Shown in pieces: positions 46,501 to 57,539 of a DNA stretch of 64,000 bases. The stretch's first letter is position 1, and the number at the start of each line of letters is the position of its first letter. The DNA is from Acheta domesticus (taxonomy: Eukaryota > Arthropoda > Insecta > Orthoptera > Gryllidae): the NCBI GenBank assembly GCA_031308135.1, contig JAHLJT010009419.1, positions 62,246,634 to 62,310,633 on the forward strand, written 5' to 3'. Made by a program: the position numbers and the translations under genes. The notes under the pieces were generated by a model. It ran no database searches, was not told the DNA's origin, and saw only the letters and a program-made list of their open reading frames with translations.

Positions 46501-49380
46501 CTACACTCTTGTCAGAAATTATAACAGAAAATAATCTTGATCTTTTTAAGAACAATATGTTTATGCTTTGAGAGAACCGTCCTATTCAATGAAACATAGT
46601 TAATAAAAATAGTTTATTGCTGTCATCATCAAACAAAAACAATTCAGTATCAAAATTTTGTGTTTAGCACAACACTAAATTTGTGATTACATCGTAGCAA
46701 AGCAAATTACATTATAATCCCTACAAGCAATTATAATATTTGGTATTGAAATCTTATATGTATAATTCGTTGTAGTTTCATATTTCACCCTGTCATATAC
46801 CGAGAACAAACATTTGCAATATAATACAAAAGACAATATTACTTGAATTGTATAAGACCGTCATGTTCTTGCCGATTGCTCTTTAAATTTACGCGCTATC
46901 TTTCGAATTGCGCATTCTGATTGGTGGTCCCCACTCCTAGATTGGGTCATATTCCCACCCTTCATCGATTTTCTCATTTGCACCAGAGTTGCCCGCACGC
47001 AGCTCCTGAGATCAGTGAAAGTGCAAAATGCTGTGCAGGTCTGAGTTAGACAAATTTTTTTTTTCTCGTACAAGATATTCATTTGTTTGTCTGAATATAT
47101 AAATAAGCGTACTGTGTGCTTCGCAGAATATTGGAGGTGCCAAGGAGTTATACCACCAAAATAAATGGCGTTGGTGAGCCAAATCGGTAGATGTGGTTCT
47201 AAGAAAAGTTGGAAATAACAATATCGATTTATTAAAACCATTAAATATTAATTTACTATTACTGTTGAGACGCATTCAGTTTTCTTCATCTTCTTGAAAT
47301 CGTCGGGTTCCTGCCTGCAGATCAGTGAAATAAGTGTGATTAATGTTTGAAATGAGTGGAAACAAATCAAACATATCTTGTTTCTTCTCGTAAATCTTTT
47401 TTTGCTGTGGTAATAGTAGCGAGATATTTAGGTTTTTGAAAATCTTAGTTCTTCCTCCTCGACTGGAGGTTTAATTATAATATATTAGTTGTTCCAATTA
47501 CCAAATCTCGATCAAGTTCTGTATCATCATACCGCTGCAGCCACTATAAATATTTCGAAAATCACTCATCACGACACTTGTAGAAAACCATGTAACGGTA
47601 CTACTGGAGTTGTACCACTATCAAAATAAATAGATTTCAATCTTCTGTGATTCACTTTCTTGCGATGCGCTATGTCGTCCACCCGAAAGCACTTGGAGTT
47701 CTATCACTTTCAGAATAAATGTACAACATTGCATGGACCTGCAAATGGAGTTAACTCAATTTCTCAAAAAAAGTGGAGTTGCACCATATTAAAATAACGC
47801 CTCCATATGTATGGTTTGAGACGTATCCTTCAACAAACTTTTCCCATAAATGTTTGGTAACGAAAACATTAGGCGGCTAATTCTGGAATTATCAATAATC
47901 ACATCTTATCCATCGCAATGCATGAGCAAAGTACATAGTCGCCATTTACTTATATTTTATAGGGTGACCATCCGGAATTGCCCGTGTAATTATTTATCAC
48001 AATCATCAATTAAACGGCATTGTCCGTCTTGAACATTGTCCACGCTCAGTACACATTACTGGCGGTAAGTGCATTATGGGTTTTCATGATGATTTATTAG
48101 TAAATATAATTCCCTTCCCACCCTCCCTTCTTGAGGTGTCTTATCCCTGCAGTATTATCTGGCCCATTGCAATTCCCCAATAATAATGTACACCAAATTT
48201 TGTTGAAATGACATTGTGTCCGCGTTAAAGAGTAAAGCTGGAACACGAAAGTACATACACACAACCATCATATTTTTGGTATATTAATAATTTCGACAAA
48301 ATGTACATTTGTGAGGTAATGATTTCACCGATGGTGATAAAAATATTAGTATTACATGTAATAATAATTATATTTATTGTAGGTTGATTATCATATCACA
48401 AAGGTGGATATTTTTGCACACATTTTGGAGAAATTAAAAATACCGTTTTTTGGAAAGCCTTAGCTTGCTTCGTAATTGGTTTCCAAAAAAATGTTTTATA
48501 CAAACGTTGTAGAAAATTTTTATTCTCTTTAAAATTGAATTGATTCATTTTTCTACAGGAATTAAGATTAAAGAGTTATAGAGAAAAATCTAAAACAGTC
48601 AGAAAATACCGGTTTTTCGGGCCTCCCAAAAATTAGAACATGAGTCTAGGAGGTGGAAAACGTGAGGTTTTAAGTAGTACCTGGGTAAGTACAACATATT
48701 CAAACAAAAAGTTTTTATAACCTTTTTCAGTACCTGCCGTTTCGAAACCTGCCTTTTTCAGTACCTGCCGTCTAAACTATTTGTACTTTGGAGTGGTAAG
48801 CAAGACAACAAAACGATCCGGGTCCTTGAATACGAAGAGAAATTAAGCATCACATATATAATTGATAATTTAAATTTATGAGCAATGATATCTTATATCA
48901 AGTTTTGCCTAATGCCACAAATTGATAACACTTCACGCAAAGTCGTCATAATATCCAAGATCGTGAATGATATTGTAAAATCAATAGCGTAACATGAACC
49001 AGAAATTTAAAGCGATGTTAGTCACGTTTCTTCTCTTCAATTACTCTACCACGAGTCGAGTCCTTTTCTGTTTTCCACTTACAGCAGAAATGTTGCAATG
49101 CTGCTGACGAATAAATACTATGGCTGCTGTATTAAGCGCGTGTTCTCATGTACCATTATTTCACTAAATGCAAGAGGAGTGGAAGGTTTGGTTATTTCAA
49201 ATGAAATAAACTGCGTAGCTTTTCTCTGGAAGCAAATATTTTCTATTAAACGGGAGAGAAATTTTCCCTCTTATTAATTCTGTCAAAAACGCTCGTTGCT
49301 ACCAACAATTCATACTTCCAAAGTGTTGGTAAAGCAAAGGAGGTAGAAACTTCGGAGCTCAAGAAAACGTGTGCATCAAA
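43570..49380. other. Intergenic AT-rich DNA, no gene recognised
   Basis: Short random ORFs only. A phrase ATTAAAATAACGCCTCC appears at about 47787-47803 and inverted at about 45673-45690, possibly the ends of a diverged DNA transposon. GGAGTT.TACCAC-type phrases recur near 47146, 47605, 47695 and 47778. Confidence 0.6.
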
Positions 49381-49381
49381 T

Positions 49382-49629
49382 ATGGTGTACCTCGCGATGA
49401 TGTGTTTGACGTTGTGGCTAATTCTTGAACGGTCTGCGATGGGAGCGTCTGTAAATCTCCAGACATGGGTGACATACAAGTACGTGGATTTGGCCCTTAA
49501 CATGCACCTGAACGTGGGTCCTCGTGGCACCCTGTTGATAACGATGGCAGACGCCCAAAAGGATGACGAGGTGTCCTCTTCCGCGATGGAGTTTCCATAC
49601 GAAAAAAATCTTTTCTGGAAGAATTGCAG
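49382..49629 (+). CDS. Ionotropic receptor exon 1 (signal peptide and N-terminal domain)
   Basis: ATG at 49382 starts a hydrophobic leader (MVYLAMMCLTLWLILERSAM, probable cleavage near GA-S), then VNLQTWVTYKYVDLALNMHL as the beginning of an extracellular domain. The donor GCAG|GTAATA at 49629/49630 leaves phase 2. It does not join in frame directly to the large exon at 50252, so a short intervening exon is likely (see 49737). The leader, position and orientation tie it to the receptor. The alternative is an unrelated ORF. Confidence 0.68.
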
Positions 49630-49736
49630 GTAATAGTTCTATTTTGTTTCATATTCTCTAATAAATGAATACTACCCCAATGAATTGAAATATTATGAAG
49701 ACATCCACCTTACAATACTGTGTTTGTGCGGTGCAG

Positions 49737-49764
49737 CTATCGCGATGGAAACATTTTGGTGGAA
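49737..49764 (+). CDS. Inferred 28-bp linking exon of the ionotropic receptor
   Basis: Acceptor GGTGCAG ends at 49736. Accepting phase 2, the frame reads S-YRDGNILVE up to a possible donor GAA|GTAGAA at 49764/49765 in phase 0, as the next exon (50252) requires. An alternative donor is TTG|GTGGAA at 49758/49759. Inferred only from splice-site phase; transcript data would settle it. Confidence 0.38.
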
Positions 49765-50251
49765 GTAGAAACTGTGTTCCAGAATGTTTCTGGAACCCAT
49801 GAAGCAAATTCAAACAAACTTTGAATGAATTTCCGAGAAAACATATAGGGGTGTTTGCATTTTAAAATATTATCCCCAAATAGTTTTTTAGATAATCTAA
49901 TTAATTTTTTTCGAATGCGGATAGGGGCTTGATCGTCGCGGGGCTGGGTGAGGCTAATTGTAGAGTTTGGGGATCACAAGAATAGAAAATATGACGAATT
50001 GAATGGTACGTTAATGAAAATCCAGATATGGGTCGAATATAACCCAGTCACACTACCTGTAAAAAATTAATAAGTGTAATACTGTGTTGCTATTCACATA
50101 GCGATTCAGTTACATTAGTTGTACGTAGTGCAGGCATCTCCAAATAGCATCCGGTGTGGAATTGTAAGTTGTATTATAACAGAATAATTAAAATTTTGTG
50201 TAAGCATTACATAAATTCATAAATAGAAATTGATCATGTGTTTCCACTTAG

Positions 50252-51874
50252 AAGTCCAACTCGCGCACGATGGTGTTGGTGAATGGCTGCCACAGTTCGC
50301 GCGAGGGGCAGAATCATCCTGTTCACTTGCGAGTCGACGCCGTCGTCCTCCTTTTGGGTAAGGATCCTCAAGCAGAGCTACTGACGTCGTTGCGAGCTTT
50401 GGAAAACAGCTCTTCTTGGAACTCACGTCTGCCTCACCTTGTCATCACGCAAATACCAGGAGCCAAAGCAAACACTGAAGATGCTGCAGCTCTGTTGTCT
50501 ACCCTTTGGGAGAAGAAAGTTACTCGTGCAATCCTGTTACGAAACGTTAGTTCCGAACTCGAAATATTGAAGTGGCGTCCTCGGGGCCTTGGGAACGATT
50601 GCGACGGTCCTACGAGTGGTTCTATTGCCAGAGAGCCGCTCACACAAACAGAAACCTACCGCTCGGCCCTCCCCTCTAACTCATTCCTCTCGTTTAATTT
50701 TTACTCCGGATGTGTGCTACGCGCAAGCACATGGGAAGTTCCTCCTTACACCATCAAACGGCCACAGAACGGGTCAGATACATCTCAATCGTTTCAAGAC
50801 GGGTTGGACGTAAGAATAGTGAATGAAATAGCGCGGAGAATGCAACTGAGAGTCGACTTTGGCGATCGCAAACTTCAGTACCTCCAGACTGCAGAATTAG
50901 TGGAGAACGGTTCTGCTGACGTAACTGTCGGGGCATTTGCGCTGTTGTCGCCGTTTTATCCCGCCATGGACCCCACGGTCAGCTACTGGAGGGAGCTGCC
51001 GGTGTGGGTAGTGCCAGGAGCTGCCCCAATTCCTCGATGGCTGAGTATTGTGGTCGTGTTTTCGCATAATATGTGGATTTTCCTTTTCATTTCTTATGGA
51101 CTTATGGTTGCAATGTTTTTTCTTATGGGGAAACTTGGACAACGGAACAGCCCAAACGCCTTGGACGCTTTTCGCTTATTGCTAGGAAACTCTATTGTCA
51201 CTTTTCCAGAAGGATCGCTACAACGCGGATTGTTACTTACGTGGATTGTGTGTGTTTTAGTTCTTAATTCAGCTTATCAGTCGGCTCTTGTGAGCTTCCT
51301 CACGGATCCAGGGATGTATGCTCCAATCGCTTCTGAGGAAGAGTTAATCAAAAGTGGATTGAAAATAGGATTTGTTAGCACTTATTTAGATATGTTTGAG
51401 AGTATTGCGTACGAGGGTTTCAAAATATTCTTGGAGAGAGGTTATAGCTGTCCAGACATCCATTCTTGCCTCGACAGAGTGGCGCATTTTCGCGATTCGG
51501 CGACAACTTGTGACTTGTCATACATTGAATATGAGTACGTGGGCGAAGGTAGAGGAAAAATCAAAGTGATGGGCGCTCTCAACGTATACAGCGTAATGAT
51601 GTTCGTTACAAAAGGAAGCCCTCTTCTCGACCCATGGAACTTCTATCTCTTTGGTCTTGTGGAAGGGTCTTTGGTGACTCTCTGGTGGAAGCAGATTACA
51701 AGTAGTTCCAGTCCTTTGGATCTCAATACAATGAACAGAAACAAGACTGATCCTGAAATTATTTCGCTCATTCATCTGGAAAGTGCATTTCTGATGTGGG
51801 GGATTGGAACAATCTGTTCCTGTGTGGCAGTTTGTGCCGAGATAGGAATAAAACGATTTATTTTAAGGAGTTAA
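50252..51874 (+). CDS. Divergent ionotropic receptor (IR), main exon
   Basis: Insect IRs are iGluR-derived ligand-gated channels on sensory neuron membranes that detect tastants, acids, amines, humidity or temperature. The acceptor CACTTAG precedes 50252; the first in-frame ATG is 50270 (534 codons from there). Numbering from that Met: N-terminal domain to about 140 with VLLLGKDPQ; ligand-binding half S1 (about 148-250) with TWEVPPYTI, DGLDVRIVNEIA and SADVTVGAF; membrane segment 1 (about 256-286); pore loop (297-316, GNSIVTFPEG); segment 2 (317-343) ending SAYQSALVSFLTDP, the counterpart of the iGluR SYTANLAAFLT gate; S2 (345-505) with FVTKGSPL; and segment 3 (506-530). No stop or frameshift. 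No specific orthologue (IR25a, IR8a, IR76b) fits; this is a lineage-expanded, probably tuning IR. First AATAAA after the stop is at 52569-52574. Confidence 0.9.
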   Translation, partial: KSNSRTMVLVNGCHSSREGQNHPVHLRVDAVVLLLGKDPQAELLTSLRALENSSSWNSRLPHLVITQIPGAKANTEDAAALLSTLWEKKVTRAILLRNVSSELEILKWRPRGLGNDCDGPTSGSIAREPLTQTETYRSALPSNSFLSFNFYSGCVLRASTWEVPPYTIKRPQNGSDTSQSFQDGLDVRIVNEIARRMQLRVDFGDRKLQYLQTAELVENGSADVTVGAFALLSPFYPAMDPTVSYWRELPVWVVPGAAPIPRWLSIVVVFSHNMWIFLFISYGLMVAMFFLMGKLGQRNSPNALDAFRLLLGNSIVTFPEGSLQRGLLLTWIVCVLVLNSAYQSALVSFLTDPGMYAPIASEEELIKSGLKIGFVSTYLDMFESIAYEGFKIFLERGYSCPDIHSCLDRVAHFRDSATTCDLSYIEYEYVGEGRGKIKVMGALNVYSVMMFVTKGSPLLDPWNFYLFGLVEGSLVTLWWKQITSSSSPLDLNTMNRNKTDPEIISLIHLESAFLMWGIGTICSCVAVCAEIGIKRFILRS

Positions 51875-51879
51875 GGGAC

Positions 51880-52970
51880 ATTTAAAAAGTTTGTAAAAAT
51901 TTACGTAATTATACAAGGACATTACAACTTAGAAACTAAAGAGCAGGAACAGAATTGTTGAAAATTTATAATTCTCAGTCATCTCTTTATTCAGTTATGG
52001 ATACGATCGATTTTTTCTCTACATATTGGAAATGTACTGAATACCTTAAATTGTTTGTAAAAATTTGTTTAACTGCTACACAAAAGAATGATTAGTTCAC
52101 AAAGTTGCAAAGGAGTACCGAGAGAATTCGGAATCGCGGTGAACTGTTTCCCGTCAACAAGGGCGATCCAAGGGAGACCAGAGGAAGCGTAGCTATCGGA
52201 AGGGAAAAAGATGCCAGTGGTGAGAGGTAGCAATATAAGACGTTGCGAAGTAAAACCGACTTTGTCAATCAGAACTGATATGCTGAGTGTTTATTTCATC
52301 AAACATATTTGTTGCTGTCGTGAAGAGTAAATTTTATCAATGAACAAAATGTTCACGTGCGTAAATGATGTAATTTATTTTGTAGATATTTTTTGAAGTG
52401 GTCGAAATGTTACAAAGGATAGTGTTGGCATCTGTTGCGAACGCATTACGATTGGGTTACCTTTCACCCAATTTTCCTTCACCATTGTAAATATTCGCGT
52501 GTAGACTAAGCATACATTAAGAAATGGATATTTGTAGTTTTTTTTGTTGGTTGAACAGTGTTGAAAGTAATAAAAGAATATTTTTATTGTTTACCTTACG
52601 CTGAACGTATCATCTGATGAAGACCAAAGATAAATTAAAGAGTAAATAAATTGAAACAAGCCTATTCAATTTGATTTATTAACGGAAGAAAAAGTTATAT
52701 ATTTAATGAAAAAAATAAAGAACAAACAATAAAATATGGACCCAGCGTCTTCATTGAAAAATCATTTTCGAACTTAAATTGTAACAAGAAGGAACTCTTA
52801 TTACTGTACGAGTATTTTTTGTTCCGAACCGCCGCACAAGAGAGCCACAAATAAATTGAAGAAAGTCTATTCAGTTTGAAACTAACAATCTAACACCAAT
52901 GTGTCGTTGCAATAGTACTAAATAAAGCAGTAATTTTACAGCGACCACGTTAGATTTTACGTTTTTTAGC
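51880..52970. other. 3' flank of the receptor gene
   Basis: AT-rich, with several AATAAA; probably partly 3' UTR. No other feature recognised. Confidence 0.5.
52569..52574 (+). terminator. Candidate polyadenylation signal for the ionotropic receptor
   Basis: First AATAAA after the stop, about 700 bp downstream; another lies at 52645-52650. Position only; the 3' UTR length is unverified. Confidence 0.4.
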
Positions 52971-52980
52971 CGCTTTTCAA

Positions 52981-53150
52981 TATCTGGGTCGTACAGTGAC
53001 CACTGATTTTTAAACTGTAGGGAAAGCGCGTAAGGACAACAGGAACACACAGAAACATCCATGCCTGAGGCGGGATTCGAACCCGCGACCTTTCGAGCCG
53101 AGGTAGCTAAGGTCCTTCAGCCTTAACGACCTCGGCTATTCAGACCGGCT
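52981..53150 (-). mobile_element. tRNA-derived SINE (minus strand)
   Basis: On the minus strand: TAGCCGAGGTCGTTAAGGC (A-box, Leu/Ser-like), a long variable-arm-like hairpin, GGTTCGAATCC (perfect B-box), then CAGGCATGGATGT joining a short body. The acceptor ends do not pair, so not a working tRNA. The flanks GCTTTTCAA / GCTTTTAAT may be an aged target duplication. Confidence 0.82.
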
Positions 53151-54400
53151 TTTAATTTTTTTGTTGTGAACACATTCTGTTAGAATATTTTGACAAAAGC
53201 CTTAAATCATTAGCAATAAAACGCAAAAACAACATAGCTTCGTTTTACTTTACTTACTCCACTAAATGTACACAAGTGGGGTCGCAGAAAATTATGTTGC
53301 ATATTCCCAGCAAAATTACGAACTGTAGCACTACAGTGATAGAAAAAATTATGAAGTTCTTCTCCTAGTATCACATACGTGTGTTTTGTATTCCCGTAAC
53401 GAAACAACACGAAACCTGCACGCTGTAATCTCACGCACATCATATGACCCCGGCACAGCGAGACTCCGACGATTAGTCCACCAAAATTAATTATGGTTTG
53501 CACACTTCATCTAGATGGGAAGTTAAGTTATTTCGTCATAACATATAGCAACCTCTTCTCTTGATCACTTTCTTTAAATTCATGACCACTTTAAATTTAC
53601 AGTAACTCAATGAAGAATTTTAAAGTTTTATGTACTGTCCACTTAGAGATACTACTTCCTTGTTCTAATTTTCGAGATGATTTCATAACAACATCATATC
53701 TAAGATTCCATCAAGCATTTCATCTGCTAAAATTCTAAGACTCCCTGAACTCACTTCTTTGTGAACTGCGCCAGTCACACGAAATCTATTACTCGTCAAG
53801 CAAGAACGCATCGTAACGGATGAACCGCATCGCTTTGGATTCAGCGCGCTGGCTTTCATAGATAAACGTGTGTCAAGCCTTTGAGTCTGGCATCAATCCC
53901 CGAAAACAAAACAAAACAAAAAAAAACAATATGACGGTGGTTTTCGCGATTTTAAAGAAATTGGAGAGTGATGACGCAATTGTGGCTTCGGGTTCTAGAC
54001 AACATTTTTGTGTGCCTGTGTAATTTATAAAATCATAAATAAATAATCGTACTATACACGGACAAATGTGACTGAAAGTGTTAATGTTTGAGTTTACAAA
54101 TCCAAAAACTTCCACGTATCTCCTCTTGTTTTACTTAATTCCCTCACCCTACTTTAATCCAACTGGATACCAAGATCAAACTGGTGTACAACTGAATACT
54201 ACCCAGACTGGTATATTATCGCAATAGCACCTGCATCGTAGCAAGACTAGGTCCAACGGTGATAATTATCCGTTGTTGAAAAATATATTTTTTGTTATTT
54301 ACGTTGGTAAACACGCACTTAGCCCCTTAGCAACCAACCATCTAAACAACTCTTTAAGGACGCGTCCATAGCAATGGCCATTAAAATGCTCGGAGTCCAT

Positions 54401-54547
54401 TATAGTTATTTATGTATCAAGGGCGTTAAGTAGATGCTTTTGCCCCTCAGGCGACTTCCAACCCCTCGGGCCAGACGCCCACGGGTTTGGAAGTCGCCTG
54501 AGGGGCAAAAACATCTACTTAAAGCCCTTGATACATAAATAACTATT
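54401..54547. repeat. Near-perfect foldback, arms about 62 bp
   Basis: The left arm (54401-54463: TATGTATCAAGGGCGTTAAG, TTTTGCCCCTCAGGCGACTT) is repeated inverted at 54485-54547 with only a few mismatches, around a GC-rich loop CCTCGGGCCAGACGCCC. Probably a young foldback MITE; no flanking duplication identified. Confidence 0.9.
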
Positions 54548-56589
54548 AAGCTTCAGTTTAAGTTACAAAATAAAAAAAATAACATTCCCCACATTTCGAC
54601 ACTTTATCAGTTCCTTATCCTACCATCAGTTATACATACAAGAATGTTTTTAAAAAAGGTAGACAGAACTCAAAATAGCAACAAAAACATTGTAGAACAC
54701 TAATAAACTAATTATCAAAAAGACTTACCTGCACAGGAATTTTTCTCTTCATACTTCTTAAAATACTAATACATTCTGTATGTGGTCACTGGAATCCTAC
54801 TAAACTCATTAAATTGTATTTGCTTTCCTGATGACACATGGTAGACAAAATCAAAGTGAAATACGTATTTTATTTCGAATAACATTTTTAATGACACGAA
54901 ATATTGAATTACAAGCTAATTGAAAGGGAAAGCGCCATTGGCCTCATCCTATTCATTTCCAACGTTCGTTTGTAATGCTTTACTTTCTAATTTTCTCTAC
55001 GTCAGAGAATAAAATGTCAAACAGCTTGTCGGTGGCTCCCGTGAAAGTTGCGGTCAAATTGCATTTACTGGTCCAGATTTAGAATCGTGCTCCAACCTCC
55101 GGGAATCGTGTCTCAGTGCCAGAGAGACCTATGCTGCGTGTTTTGGGCTGAAATTTTAATTCAATGACTTTTGAGTCTACACTTGAAGGCTTGTAGTAAA
55201 AAATGATGTAAGTGCCATTTTCATGCCTTCGAGAAAAATGAGTTTTATTATACTTTAAGCCTATTGGCACGCATGACTCCAGCTATTTATAATACTAATA
55301 CTATCAAGTACCCGTAATACTGTCAAGAAATGCGTCTCGCCTTGGGTTTCATTTATGATTTAGAGCTTGATTCATTCATCATTATTCTGGTAAAAACGTA
55401 AATTTAACAAAAATGGCATTACATCCCGGTTTATTTCACATCTTCAAATATGAAACAATAATTATATTAAATGGTGAGTGTTACGAAATTAAAATAGAAC
55501 ATGATATGAGCGTAAGAACTCGTAAGGGATCAAACAATTGAGTAATGTAACGGGTTGCTATGGAAGCATGTTTGTTTCTGGAGACGCTGGCTAGAGTTCG
55601 AAAGAGATGGCTCCATGACGATTATGTCGTAAGATTTAAAGTGAAATACTTGTTCAAATACCGAATTAGTGGTGTCTTCAAGTGATTAGAAGATTGGCGG
55701 AACCTTGAGAAAGTTATTATTTATAATTAATCGGTGGTTCAAGAATGCAGAGCATAATATTTACAGAAGCGCAGCAGGTAACAGTTTGTCGATTGATTGG
55801 CCATCCAGAGCTTACGAGCAACTTATTTTCTTTTTGTGTGAACTGTAAGTGTATTATTTGACAATCCACAAGAGTGAGGAGAACGGACAGCGGCGTGGGG
55901 TAAGTGGAAAGCAGCGGCAGCTAAAATGATTGGAAATACCTATGATCGCGGGCTCCTAAGGGAGCAAACACTCTTGCGGGCCGATGTTCATAGATACGTA
56001 ACAGCGAGAACTTTATTTGATTTCGAGAATTGCCGAAGAAACAGGATTACGCATTTATATCCTGCAGGATTCTGCGTATATGTTCTCAGATCTTTGATTA
56101 ATGAGTCCGGGCGCGTCAACTCCTACAATGTCCAGTAAATGTAGTGCATTTGTATGTCGCGGGAGGTTGTAGCAATCTTCCCCCGCTGGGTAGCGAGATC
56201 CGGCGCTGATCTACCTGGCGGCTTGCGCGGGATTTCCGCAACCCGTGTCTCCCACAAGCGGGGCACCGCCCTAGTCGGGACACGCTGTAAGCTCTCGACC
56301 GGTATTCCGGCATGTGTGAGAGTGTTGTGCATGCAAGTGTGTAGATAAATGAGGAAGCTTTTGAGGATAGGACGTGGCAGAGGAAGGAAAGGTCGCGCGT
56401 GGTCCGTAGCCCGCTTCTTAGAGTACTGCTCCGGCATTCACTTGCAAAACTACTAATCAGAGAAACCGACTGCTAGAATTCTCCACAAATAGCAGCTGAA
56501 CTCGACCTAACTATCTCTCTAGTGTCAAAAATCCTGCCACAGTAGCAACTCAAACCCTAGGACCTCCGAGTCTGAGGTTTTGCAATGAC

Positions 56590-56641
56590 ATCAATTGATG
56601 CCCTGAGCCACCTTAGCTGGTGGCTCAGGGCATCAATTGAT
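56590..56641. repeat. Perfect 23-bp-arm hairpin
   Basis: ATCAATTGATGCCCTGAGCC plus ACC (56590-56612), a TTAGCT loop, then the exact reverse complement (56619-56641). A stable stem in RNA of either strand. Confidence 0.95.
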
Positions 56642-57539
56642 TCTGATTTCTGAAGTGCTTTGACTTTGCATTTCGTTATTTAAAATATGATGGGGAGATC
56701 ATGAGTGGCAAATGACAATGGAGAATGAATAATAATTAATGGAATGATGTAATGTTCAGATGGAATATGTGGATAATAAGGGAAGCTAACCGCTTAACAA
56801 ACACAAAGTTCACACTCTACCTGTACGCGAGGCAGAAACCCGCACCCTTAGGCTCCGCCCCTCTCTCTCCGCTTCACCTGCTCGCCGGCAAGTTCATGAT
56901 GCCCCTCCTCTCCGACGGCCCGCTCCGTTCCGCCCATGATGGAAAGACTTGGGTGAGCTATTGCGCATGGTATCCGACGTCAATCCATGCGCGTCAGGCA
57001 CCAGTTTGCATAAAAATATTCGCAGAAATGTTAAATGCAAGCAAATACCAAAATTATCACCTTGTTTCAAGCCTTTGAATCTGGCATACGAAGGATTTTT
57101 TAAAAAATATTGCCTCTTTTATTTTAATTATAGCTTTATTATATTATTTTTCGTTCAAAATTGACATTTTATGCCTCTTTCAAAATGCTTCTCAATACTG
57201 CTCGCTCTCCGTACATGACGACCAGCGTCTGTCCTGGCTTTTTAAATGAGGTGTCCGTGTTGTGGTCACGTGGTTCGTGAAATAAACTGAGGCTGCGCAG
57301 AATGGGCAAAAATTGATGTGCCGGACTAACTCATCTTTATCTTTCCGCTAAGAACAAAATATAATCAAAGCATTTGAATCTACATCAGAATATATTGAAA
57401 ATGTTTTTTAGTCTTCATGTAAAATATTTCCATGAATCAAAATAACAGTTTTAAACTCACAGGACCTTCAGTTAGATTGGATCAAATGGGGGAATATAAA
57501 ATGTTGGAGAAAATCGTGTGAGGCACTGGAGATGATCAC

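Noticed and set aside
46861..47241. 126-codon minus-strand ORF
   Set aside because: Composition is random-like, no domain, and it lies in a region of diverged repeats.
53060..53150. tRNA gene on the minus strand (perfect B-box)
   Set aside because: Acceptor ends do not pair, and it continues into a SINE body with the CATGGATGT join.
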